The notes below the pieces were generated by a model. The model saw only the letters and a list, made by a program, of their open reading frames with translations, did no database searches and was not told where the DNA came from. From Heterobilharzia americana (lineage: Eukaryota; Platyhelminthes; Trematoda; Strigeidida; Schistosomatidae): a DNA stretch of 64,000 nt. Both the position numbers and the translations under genes were made by a program. The DNA is taken from NCBI GenBank assembly GCA_944470555.2, contig OX104132.1, positions 5,837,755 to 5,901,754 on the forward strand, given 5' to 3'. Positions 46,521 to 56,389 of this stretch are shown piece by piece; position 1 is the stretch's first letter; each line of letters begins with the position of its first letter.

Positions 46521-47700
46521 TTGGGCATAGGGCTAGCAACCCTACCCCGTAAAACAAATCTAACCACTAAAGAAACTTCAAAGCACAAACAAAATAAAAA
46601 AAATAAAAACAAAATTACTCCTCGCTGGAATCAGAGAGACGAAATGACGCCAGTTGGTGAAAGCCATCGGGAAGCCAATTGGCCGATGTGTCTTCTCTTA
46701 TCTCGATGAAAGAGAAAGTAAGTATGGGGACATGGAATGTCCGCACCATGTTTGAACCCAGCAAGGCAGCCCAGATTGCAAAAGAGATGAGAAGGTATCA
46801 CACTGAAGTGCTTGGAATTTTCGAAAGCAGATGGAATGGGAGTGGACTCTCCAAACTGTCAACTGGAGAATCAATAATCTACCCCTTTCACCCACGAGGA
46901 CACTGAGGGAGTGGCTATCATGATGTCCCCAAGGGCATCGCAGGCTCTCATGCAGTGGGAACCAATCTCCTCCAGGATCATGGCAGCAAGATTCAACTCA
47001 AAAGGAAGGAAGGTCACAATCATACAATGCTATGCGCCTACAAATAATGCAGAGTAAGAGAAAAAGGAGGAATTCTACAGACAACTGCAATCAACACTGG
47101 GCAAGATACCACTTCAGTTGGCGACATCAAAATTCTAATGTGCAACATGAATGCCAAACTGGGAGGGGACAACACAGGAAGAGAACTAACCATGGGTCGA
47201 GAAGCGCTCAGTGAGGTGATGAACGAGAATGGAGAATTGTTTGCAGAATTCTGTGCATTCAACGATTTGGTGATTGGAGGCAGTGTTTTCAAGCACAAGG
47301 ATATCCACAAAGCGACATGGAGTTGATTTCACCAGATGGACACACTGAAAACCAAATCGACTTTATCTCAATCTCAAGAAAGTTGAGACGCAGTCTACTT
47401 GACACAAGGTGAAGAAGAGGAGCAGATGTAGGTTCAGACCACTATCTAGTGCAAGGAACCTACCTTCAAAATCAGGTTGAGAGCCTTCAAGGAAGCTGGT
47501 GATAGACCTCAATTCAAGTACAACACTCGGAAACTGAAGGATGAAACTACAAAGGAAGTTTTCACGGCAGCCATCAAGACAAAATGGAGATATCGAGGAA
47601 CATCCCTGAAGAAACCTGTGTGGAAGAACACTGAAAGTCTTTGAAAGCCATGTGGAAAGAAACCTGCACAGCTGTATTAGGAAGGAAGAAGAAAGAGGGT
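46521..47700 (+). pseudogene. RTE endonuclease, broken (copy 4)
   Basis: Same start (MGIGLATLPRKTNLT) as copy 2. Motifs GTWNVRTM (near 46727), MNAKLGGDNTGRELT (near 47148) and SDHYLV are legible, but frameshifts occur near 46690, 46885, 47050 and 47310, and in-frame stops near 47325 and 47710. The catalytic block reads CNMNAK where copy 2 has GDMNAK, so a catalytic Asp is changed. Confidence 0.85.
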
Positions 47701-47751
47701 AAGGAATAGATCTCGACGGATACCTGGAAGCTGATAGAGGAGAGATGCATA

Positions 47752-49680
47752 GTGAAGCAGAAGATAAACCAGTGCATGGATGCTCAACGACAAGAGGAAC
47801 TGAGCACAATGTATAAAGCACTGGACAAAGAAGTGAAGAAGAGTGCATGGAAAGACAAAAGACACTTCTACGAAACACTGGCAAGTGAAGCAGAACAGGC
47901 TGCAGGTAAGAGAGACCTGACGACATTGTATCAAATAACCAGGTTTCTATCTGGGAAGAGATCAACGCAGACGAAGCCAATAAAAGATGAAGAAGGAAAT
48001 ATAATCACTAAAGTAGAGAAACAAAGAAAACAATGGACCGACCACTTCAAGAAGCTCTTGAATCGACCACCATTTGCACTTCGCCCAGAAATACCACCTC
48101 CAGCCGCTGAACTACAAGTGAACATAAATCCTCCAACGAAAATGGAAGTCCTGAACGCCATAAAGCTACTGAAATGTGGGAAAGCAGCAGGACCAGACGG
48201 CATACCGCCAGAAGCATGAGAACAGACGCAGAGACAACAGTAGACATGCTCACACCACTATTGCAGAAGGTGTGGAAGGAAGAGAAGGTACCTGGCTATT
48301 GGAAGAAGGGTTACCTTGTCAAACTGCCGAAGAAGGGAGACCTCAGTGTTTGCAAGAACTGGCGAGGAATCGCTCTCCTGTCCACCCGAAGCAAAATATT
48401 AAGCCGAATCACTCTGGAGAGGCTAACGGATGCAGTGGATTCAAAACTGCGACCGGAACAGGCAGGCTTCAGGAAGTACAAATCATATGCAGACCAAATT
48501 GCAACGCTTCGCATCATCATAGAACAGCATAGAATGGCAATCAGCTCTCTACCTCAACTTCATCGACTTTGAGAAGGCCTTTGACAGCGTCGACCGAGAG
48601 GTAATTTGGAAACTGCTTCATTACTACGGAGTACTGCAAACCTTTATCCGCCTCATTCAACAACTATATGCAGACGCCACATGCCAAGTAATTCACAATG
48701 GGAAGCTCAGTGATACTTTTGAAGTGAAGACAGGAGTGAAACAAGGTTGCCTACTATCCCCCATGATATTCCTGATTGTGGTCGACTGGATCATGCAGCA
48801 AGCAGTGGGGAGCGAGAAGTGGGGGATAGGCTGGACTGCGGAAAAGAACCTAGAAGACTTGGATTTCGCCGATGACTTGTGCCTGATGTCACACAAACTA
48901 GAATATCTACAGGCGAAAACTAACAAGTTGGCAGAAGAGGCAGGGCGGCGAAGACCGGACTTCAGGTGAATATAGAGAAGACAGAAGTGATGAAGATACC
49001 GCACCAACAACTCCAACAACAACAACAAACTCCAATCACCGTCAACGGGAGAAACTTGAAGGAAGTAACCTCCTTCACCTATCTAGGAAGCACTGTTTCA
49101 ACTACAGGCGGGACAGACGAGGATGTCAAAGTCAGAACCGGAAAGATAGCAAGACAGGCATTCATTAGCCTGAAAGCAGTGTGGAGATCTTCTGCACTGC
49201 ACTCAGCATGTGGAACAAGATCCGGATTTTCAACACCAACGTCAAGTCAGTGCTTCTGTATGGTTCAGAGACTTGGCGCGTTACGAAAGGGATTTCCAGT
49301 AAACTACAGACATTCATCAACAACTGCTTACGCTCGCTACTAAAGATCAGATGGCCAGAAAGAATAAGCAACAAGGAGCTGTGTGAACGAACCAACCAAG
49401 AACCTATCGCTGAACAAATATGCAGGAGGAAGTGGAGATGGATTGGGCCTACACTGAGAAGGCCGACTAGGGACATCACGCGTCAAGCCCTCGAGTGGAA
49501 CCCCCATGGGAAGCGGCGAGTTGGGCATCCGTGGTGAGGGTGACATGGAGGAGATCGTGCGAGGAGGAAATGAGAGCTTCTGGGCTGTCGTGGAGCCAAG
49601 TTCAAAAGATCTCAGAGAAGAGAGTTCACTGGAGACGTGCTACTGAAGCCCTATGTTCCATTAGGAACCCAAGGGACTAA
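47752..49680 (+). pseudogene. RTE reverse transcriptase, broken (copy 4)
   Basis: Frames 47752-48219, 48174-48572, 48724-48969, 48966-49343 and 49181-49537 together cover the reverse transcriptase. KDKRHFYETLASEAEQAAGK is continuous here, showing that copy 2 lost one base at this point. YLNFIDFEKAF, GVKQGCLLSP and catalytic FADD (near 48870) are intact. Breaks occur near 48215, 48535, 48960 and 49190. The stop is again formed by the TAA tail. Confidence 0.87.
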
Positions 49681-49709
49681 TAATAATAATAATAATAATA
49701 AAAGAAAAA

Positions 49710-50281
49710 AGAATAGATCGTGTTGTACGCGAAACACAGCTTTCTAATATAGTAAGTTAACTGGGAGGCTTTTTTTTGAGATCCAGACGATATGGAGTGC
49801 CTATCGGAGAGTTAAAAGCAAGCCAACAAATGTCACACTTCATACATTAGGCCTAATACCCAGACAATACAGGTGGCATGGACGGAAACAGTTTATACTA
49901 GTCCTATTCACGTTCACTGCTAAAATTGACTATCTTACATTTTAAAGAATTAGACTATTCAAGGTGGAATATTATTCTATGTTAGGTAAATAGTGCTTTA
50001 GTTTAAAGCAATCAAATGAAGAGGGACCTGGTTTTCAAACTCTCAGGTTATCAGCATACTGAATAAAAACTGAATATAGAGGGATAAGGCAAGGTATACA
50101 TAAAGAAGAAAAATCTATTAAATAATTATTTCATGGAAATGCCAATAAATCAGAGATTATAACAGCTCAAGGTGCATAATTCTGTTTGATACGACCTTGT
50201 CAACTGTAGATGACCAGATGAGTTTAAAGCATAGATGATATGCATTAATTAAATCATAGCAGTTTGCCATTAGTAGCTTTA
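49710..50281. other. Intron 2 sequence, no gene
   Basis: AT-rich. A short segment near 50090 (aatatagagggataagg) is inverted relative to one near 51262-51280 (tccctctata), possibly framing the foldback cluster that follows. Confidence 0.45.
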
Positions 50282-51215
50282 AAGGCCACCGTAACAGTTG
50301 CTGAGATAATCGGTTAAGACTCTCTATTTTATGGGAAACTGCCTTTCCAGTCGAAATGGGAAAATCTGATTGGTTGTTTCAGCAGTTGTTAGGATGGTCT
50401 TCAGGATCACTCGCATTTTGCAGCCGTTGATGTAATGTGATGCTGGCAAAGTGGTATATAAAACAACCCTGTTGAGAGTGATTCTAAAGGCTACCCTAGC
50501 AGCGACTGAAATAGCCAATTAGGTTTATTTATTTCGTCTGGAAAGACAGATTTTCATGAAACAAGAAGGTCTAATCGGTTATTTCAGTAGTCCTTAGGGT
50601 GGAATTTGATTCAAACCATATTGAAGAAAAGAGAGTTGAATATAGCGACTACCTAATTTCTTTCGGAAGTGCGTCAATCATGTGAGATGGTTACTGAAGC
50701 AGCCTTGTCAAATATTAAAACGGCTTATTTGGCACTAGCACTAGGCGGAGTAACTCTGAAGGGTGACTGTAATGGTCACCCTAGCAATTACTGAAGGGAC
50801 CAAGTTGACTTATGTATTTTACAAAATCGGCCTTGCCGGCTGAAATAAAGAAACCAAGTTAGCTATTTTATTCGTTACTACGGTGACCTTTAGAAGCACA
50901 CCGCTTTCGTAGTGTCAATGAAACGTCCAAGTAACTGCAAAGGCCACTCCAACAACCGCTGAGATAACCAATTATGGTTCTCTATTTTGTGGAAAACTAA
51001 CTTCCCTGCCGAGATACCAAAATCTGATTGGTGACTTAAGCAGCTGCCTGGGTGGTCTTCAAAAATCCTGAGTGGGTATAAGGTCCATTCTAACAACGAC
51101 TGAAATAGAAAATTAGGTTTCTTTACTTTTGCCGCAAATGTAGCATTTCATAAAAATGTCGAAATCGAATTAGTTATTTCACTTATTGTTAGGGGGACCT
51201 TAAGAATCGCTCAGT
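50282..51215. repeat. Cluster of five related foldback (inverted) repeat units
   Basis: Five diverged units of about 120-155 bp lie at 50282-50411, 50474-50613, 50749-50902, 50927-51075 and 51070-51215. Each begins with a left arm of the type aaggccaccctaacaac, then tgctgaaataaccaat, and ends with the inverted right arm (attggttatttcagcag, then ttgttagggtggtc, then aagaatcactc). Units are separated by 0-130 bp and share arm sequence, not only structure. No open frame is present. They resemble MITE or foldback elements, or a tandemly amplified hairpin. The family is not recognised. Confidence 0.75.
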
Positions 51216-51724
51216 ATCCTGTTTTTCAGCAGGTCAGTAATTTATGCACCAGAACTCTGTATCCTACCGTCCCTCTATAAAAGAAACCTCAAGGTTGGAA
51301 GAATGAAATTGAGGACATCCAATTTTAGTTGGTTTGTAAGCATCGTTACAACAAAATTATAGTAAATGTCTTCAGTTTGAATGAGAGCACAGTTCAGCTT
51401 TTACCATTTGAAACATAGCAAAAGGTCTTACTTGTACTAGACTCTCTGTTGACTTTGCATATTGGTTTTCATGCGTACTTACACTTTCAATTTTGAAGGT
51501 CAAATATAGCCACGTATAATTTCATCACTTCTACAACTGACTGATTGATTCTGAAGATACCTAGTGTGTATCTGTTATGACAAGTGCTTGAATAGATACT
51601 GTACAATATGTATAACTATCCTTGATTCTAGTTGTTATTTGATGCTTGTAGTTCCCCATTGCTATACCGAGTCGAATTGCTCGAAATCCCAAGTAACAAA
51701 CACCAAATGATATCCGTTACACAC

Positions 51725-51905
51725 GTGGTGGCTCTCATACCCCAGTGGCCTATTGAACACTACTTTGGCCTTTGAAACGATGAGTACCGGGTTCGAGTCT
51801 CAATGGGAACAACACCACTCACTGGAGTGCAGCCATATCCAGCTGACGAGTCCTAAATAGGACGGAACTCGGGCCCTGCATTTCACTGCACGTCACAAAG
51901 ATGAA
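51725..51905 (+). repeat. SINE-A (Sm-alpha-like) with decayed hammerhead
   Basis: tRNA-like head (gggttcgagtctc as B box near 51789), the family phrase aacaacaccactcactggag, and hammerhead at 51836-51885. The first core strand CTGACGA (51843-51849) and stem II (GTCC, GGAC) are intact, but the second core strand is GGAA instead of GAAA (51864-51867). Confidence 0.8.
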
Positions 51906-52414
51906 TAATACAACTCTGACACTAATATAGGAGTAAAACTCGGCATCCTAGTAGATTTTAATTCCATTTCAGTTTGTTTACAACAATTATCATACAGTAA
52001 AGCAGTATTATTTACTGCATAACATTTCGGACACCATTTATTGTCCAAAACTTTGGGAGGTAGTTTTAGTTTTCTCTTTTTGTGTCCTTATCTGAGATAG
52101 ATGCAGAACCATTTCCATTGTGCATGTTTGGTGTTGCTTCGATGAAAAAAGAGTTGGTTATCAATCTCTCCCCTCCTCCAAATAAGTTAGGCTTTATGAC
52201 TGTCGGCCTTTCCCAACTTTCGATCCATCTCACTATATGAATATCTATACACTTACCTTCATTTTCCGCACACCTGTGAGTTATCAATTGAAGTGAACAC
52301 AAGACCAGATACTTTTAACCCTTTAACTGCAAATCCTTTTTTCGTCTTCTCCCTGTCCACGCATTATTTGTGCTCTGCATCCACAAAGCAGCAAAATCCA
52401 TAGAAATGAATTGA

Positions 52415-52500
52415 GTAACTGGTTTCATTCAAAGCGTTATCCACTAGACAACCGATCCATGATAGCCATTCTTTGTGCAACGGGTAGAGTCTTAATGTTT
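52415..52500 (-). repeat. SINE-A head fragment, inverted
   Basis: On the minus strand, ggttgtctagtggataacgc matches the A-box region of the SINE-A copy that follows at 52509, head to head with it. No hammerhead part is present. Confidence 0.6.
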
Positions 52501-52508
52501 TTGCTTGT

Positions 52509-52690
52509 GTGGCTGCCGTGGCTCGGTAGTCTAGTGGATAACGCTCTGGCTTACGAGGTGTTTGTTCTCGAATTCGAGTCTCAGCAGGAACAACACTCAC
52601 TATGAGGTAGGCATATCCATCTGACGAGTCCCAAACAGAGCGAGATGCGCAGCCTAGATTCCACCGCTAGCCACTATCCATCATTAATAT
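52509..52690 (+). repeat. SINE-A (Sm-alpha-like) with decayed hammerhead
   Basis: The clearest tRNA-like head of the family: tggctcggtagtctagtgga, then aattcgagtctcagcagg. It is followed by aacaacactcac and the hammerhead segment with CTGACGA (52621-52627). Stem II is disrupted (GTCC against GAGC), and GAAA reads GAGA. Ends with gattccaccgctagcc. Confidence 0.8.
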
Positions 52691-52942
52691 ATAATTGAAA
52701 CACAGATAATATGGAGGTATCCGCACAGGTGCCTATACGCCAATAGAGACAGATCAATTCGGTCCTATCAACGACGGGATAATACAAGCAACAACAGCGA
52801 TGGTACTTGTCTGGGATTCCTACCTACCTTTCTCCTGACCATCTTTGGTTTAATTATTATTATCATTATTATTGTGCAATGTTTCTTATAGCTGTTTGTT
52901 AAAATATAGTGAATCCAATCTAAACCTTCATTTCTTTTGCAG

Positions 52943-52996
52943 TTAGCTCTTGTACAAAATCAACTGAATGTACAGAAACAACGTGTTGGAAGCGTG
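52943..52996 (+). CDS. RPGRIP1L: RPGRIP1L-like (fantom) ciliary protein, exon 3
   Basis: A 54-nt exon of 18 codons, LALVQNQLNVQKQRVGSV, between an acceptor (tcttttgcag, ending 52942) and a donor (gtatgt at 52997). It is in phase with exon 2 and continues the coiled-coil heptads, at the position where human RPGRIP1L has the LKNRLISAKQQLQ stretch. No further exon was recognised in the remaining 11 kb, which fits long later introns in schistosome genes. Confidence 0.75.
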
Positions 52997-53227
52997 GTAT
53001 GTTATCATGATTACTAAACAGATTCAACCTTATTATTAAAAAGTAGTTCTAGTTATTTATTTAAGGAGGGAAATGTAAATCTGAAAAATCTACTGGGAAA
53101 AACACAATATTAAGCCGGATAACCATCAAGTTTTAGTATTCAGTAGGGGTTGCTTTGAGATGAGATTACTCGAAGTTCTAGTGAGAAGTTGTGACCATTG
53201 CAGCAGGTACCCAACTAAGACATTAAG

Positions 53228-53455
53228 TGATGACCACGCTATATCGTAAACTGATAGAAGTAGGAAATATGAAACATTGGATGGTGACCCAGTGGCTCAA
53301 TTTTAACGTACTGGCCACAGAACCCGAAGGTCAAGGGTGCGCGCTGTCAAAGTTTCCCATACTAGAACGAAACAGTTGTGCAGTACTCCCAGATTTTCAA
53401 CGTTTTTCCAACTGATATCAGTCCATGATGAAAACTACAAACCTCTAAATTGTAT
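53228..53455 (+). repeat. SINE-B with decayed hammerhead, copy B3
   Basis: Leader (cgctatatcgtaaactgata), head (cagtggctcaattttaacg) and a hammerhead segment at about 53335-53390 with GAAA kept but a degenerate first strand and stem II. Ends with the cttacaaacctc-like tail. Confidence 0.7.
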
Positions 53456-53745
53456 AGCCATCAGTGAAAGCATCACCGAAATGAATGAATTGCAAAAATA
53501 GCTAGTAACAGTTTTGTTACCATTAAGGAGTTTTAACTGTATTTTTTTTTCACAGGAAGGTAATAGGAATGTGTTACAGTTGTTCAAATTTATTTGTCTT
53601 TGCGATGTTTTACACCTAAACAAATGAAATCGTGCAATAACCTTGAGTAAAACTGCACTTAACAAATAGTTCATCAATGTATATGTTAATCTTGTTAAGT
53701 TTTTCAGTAATTCTAACTTCTTTATTGTAGTTTCTGTCATAGTCA

Positions 53746-53916
53746 GTTGTTATTATTTTTCCCTTAAGTTCCTAGTGGGACATAAGGCTTCAATATATTG
53801 TCTCCATTTCACTCTGTTCTCTTCAGTCTTTTTAACCTGGCTCCACAACTGCCCAGAAGCTTTCATTTCTTCCTCACATGATCTCCTCCATGTCACTCCT
53901 GGACGCCCGTCTTAGT
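53746..53916 (-). mobile_element. RTE-like LINE (family 1), 5'-truncated 3' fragment
   Basis: About 170 bp matching the 3' end of family 1 on the minus strand (compare 2939-3100 and 21967-22110), including the phrase preceding the TAA tail. Severe 5' truncation is the usual outcome of incomplete reverse transcription. Confidence 0.85.
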
Positions 53917-54149
53917 CAGTAGCCTAACCATAATCTTTTGAAAACAAATCAATGCATTCATAAATAACAGTTATTTTTATCAGTACTCATTAGATTTAAA
54001 GACAATGGAGTACATTTAGTTCATTAATAATCATTCAAATTGTTGCATAAAATTAGTTGAATCTTTACCTTGATGACATTTGGTAATAGGTAGTAGGATG
54101 TGTGTTTTCTTCCTTCTGAAAGTATGCAGCTGAGTACATATTTCGACTG

Positions 54150-54800
54150 CTTATTAACACGTTTATATCGTCCTGCTTTGTTTTGCTCTGTCTTAATATA
54201 CATCTGTCAGACTTGGTCTTTAAATGAGAATCATACAAAGAAGCTAAGAGATTTTCACAACAAGTGTCTTCTCAGCAGCACTTACATATAGTGGAATCAC
54301 CGTGTTAGCAATATCGAGGTTTGGTATTGAGTAGTACTAAAGGAAAACAAGTTAGTCATTGACGTTGAGAAGCTTCACGGACCTCATGCCAAGCCACGAA
54401 TCACCTAGACGTGCAATGTTAGCCAAAGAAGTCCAAGCGGCCAGAATAGGATATGACACTAATCCATGAAGTCTCTGACTGTTAGTATGAGCCGTGTAAG
54501 GAGGTGTAGACTGCTCGACTGAGGTCATCGAGATAATAAGAATCAATGGTTAAAGAACCTTGGCGACTGAATTGCCCTAATTTCCGTCATAGTCATACAG
54601 ATGTATTTACTTTTTGACTAACCTTCCATCATACTGCTTTGCTTATATGTATCACACAGTGTTTAGATTTTGTCTACTTCGATATCACTCTTTTTCTATC
54701 CCTTGTTCTATGCATGCCGATGAGAATTAGAAGAGTTCAAGGTGATGCATTTGTTTGCGAAGTTTTATATTGATTCCGTCTGTTTATCTCTTCGGCAACC
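54150..54800 (+). mobile_element. RTE-like LINE (family 2), 3' fragment
   Basis: Traces of the thumb and C-terminal blocks on the plus strand: LFCSVLIYICQTWSL (LLYGCETWPL block), HKKLRDFHNKCLLS, then gaggtgtagactgctcgact and the tail (ttcaaggtgatgcatttg, then attgattccg). Frameshifted throughout. Confidence 0.7.
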
Positions 54801-54964
54801 ACTGTATTGTATTCACCAGGTAACTTGGCAGCATAGTTTATGAAGTTTTGGTGTGTAAAACAAATATATTCTGTTCAATGAGAATATCAAACTCTAATTT
54901 GATAAACTATCAGCCAAATGATAGACTTGAAACAAGGATGAAATTGACTTCATTAATTCAGATG

Positions 54965-55222
54965 ATATTTCAAGTTGTTATTCATCGAAGACTGACATCA
55001 GTTGGAGGAACAAAGGAAACCTGGGAGCACTGGACAGCTGTTTCGTCCTAGTATGGGACTCCTCAGCAGTGCGCACCCACGACCCCACCAGCAGGGATCG
55101 AACCCGCGACCTTCAGGTTCCGCGACCAGCGCGTTACCATTGAGCCACTGGGTCAGAATCCAATGCTCCATATTTCCAACTTCTGTTAGCTCACGATATA
55201 GCGCGAACCACCACCCAATGTC
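54965..55222 (-). repeat. SINE-B, complete copy with intact hammerhead (B4)
   Basis: Minus-strand element with all parts of the family: leader (cgctatatcgtgagctaac), A-box region (cagtggctcaatggtaacg), B box (gggttcgatccc), hammerhead (55027-55072), and the 3' part ending with gtcagtcttcgatgaataac. It is the best preserved copy of the family here. Confidence 0.85.
55027..55072 (-). ncRNA. Hammerhead ribozyme (minimal, short stem III), intact
   Basis: Read on the minus strand: stem I strand GCACTG; core CTGAGGA (consensus CTGANGA); stem II GTCC, loop CATACTA, GGAC; core GAAA; a self-complementary stem III CAGCTGT (with the last A of GAAA it reads ACAGCTGT); cleavage triplet GTC; stem I return strand CAGTGC. 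Every invariant core base is present, stems I and II are fully paired, and self-cleavage would be between + positions 33 and 32 of line 55021 (after the C at 55033). The very short palindromic stem III parallels the ACGCGCGT of the known schistosome Sm-alpha ribozyme. Confidence 0.85.
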
Positions 55223-56137
55223 ATCGTTGAGTATTTGTCCTCACGGCCATCAGGTTTGACTCCACCGGTCACGACTTGTCATTGGAACTTCGGGAATACT
55301 TCTCGAAGCTAGTCACCAACGATGATATTGAAAAACTAGATTGTTGTTCATTCGTGTGGAAAAGTGCTGAACTGCGTTGAAACTATGAGCAAGTGAGAAA
55401 TTTTCAAATTCCAACTATTCATGTGATAATAGATCATAGTTTTTTTCACTGGAAATATCAACTGCGCCCTCATTCATTTTCAATTTATTTATAATTAAAT
55501 AGAAAACGAGCAAAATTTTCGAGAGGTTAAACTAGAAAGTGATTTTACACTAAAAATCACCATATAATTCCTTCTCTTTCCATTAGCATGACTCTTTTCT
55601 TTCAATGATAGGCGTACCTAAAACTGGGCCTGATTCTATTACATCATAAAATAAAATGGCAAGTTTAGTGTTGCTTTCGCCATCTACTAACTTAATCGTC
55701 GTCTACTCACCTCCCTAACTAGTTTTACATCATTGTTGATGTTTGTAGTGATACAAAACAACAATGAACTCGAAAAGCAACTATTCATAACTTGGTTTAT
55801 ACTACTGGGCTGGAAACCCGGTGGCTCCTGGTTCGAATCTGGCCGCAGTCCAAATCTTCAGTTCACCTTCAATCATCACCCAGTATTTAAACTACTGTGA
55901 TGGCAAAACTAACTGATGTGTTAGTTTAGTCCTCTTAATTAGAAACAAGTTATATTTATCCAGACTGTGACGAGAGATTCAGAACCTTTTGGTCTACTGG
56001 GCCACACAAAAATCTTTTTATGCATTGATGTCGTATTACCAGAATAGTAGGTGCTTCCGACTGATAGGTGCTGTTTTGACGTCGGAAATGAAATCGAAAT
56101 GCGCTCACCAACCTTGTTTAAATTCAAGCAGTAGAAA
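55223..56137. other. Unassigned DNA
   Basis: AT-rich with a possible tRNA-like SINE head near 55800-55860 (cctggttcgaatctgg). No gene could be supported. Confidence 0.4.
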
Positions 56138-56200
56138 CTGAGCCACACCTCTATTGTGAGGGCTAATGATGCTGCTTGGCTGCCCAAACCTCAGCAGGTC
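56138..56200 (-). repeat. SINE-C fragment, minus strand
   Basis: Contains gagccacacctctattgtga and ggctgcccaaacctcagcag, matching the inverted SINE-C body at 8868-8945. Followed by a G-run at 56201-56210. Confidence 0.65.
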
Positions 56201-56389
56201 GGGGGGGGGGTTTGTTCGAACCCCATAACCCGTTGATTAATGTGATGGTCACAGTGACCCGAAAAGTTTTACTTGTGGTCCTACCATATAGGAAGTGTCT
56301 TTTGGATGGTGGTAAGACAAATAGCAGTTACTGTTATGATGCCAACTGCTACGCTATAAGGGTCCGAGGGCGAAGTCGTACTGCTGACT

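Larger units (their letters stand above)
46456..49698 (+). mobile_element. RTE-like LINE (family 1), copy 4, inside intron 2 of the RPGRIP1L-like gene
   Basis: Plus-strand, full-length, 3.24 kb, same architecture as copy 2: GC-rich leader, endonuclease, reverse transcriptase and (TAA)n tail (49678-49698). It is flanked by the duplicated target ataaaagaaaaa (about 46444-46455 and again at 49698-49709). It is in the same orientation as the host gene. The reading frame is broken in several places, so no full protein results. Closer to copy 2 than to copies 1 and 3. Confidence 0.92.

Noticed and set aside
52511..52590. Possible genuine tRNA gene
   Set aside because: A and B boxes are present, but the acceptor stem does not close and the same head recurs in other SINE-A copies followed by the hammerhead module.
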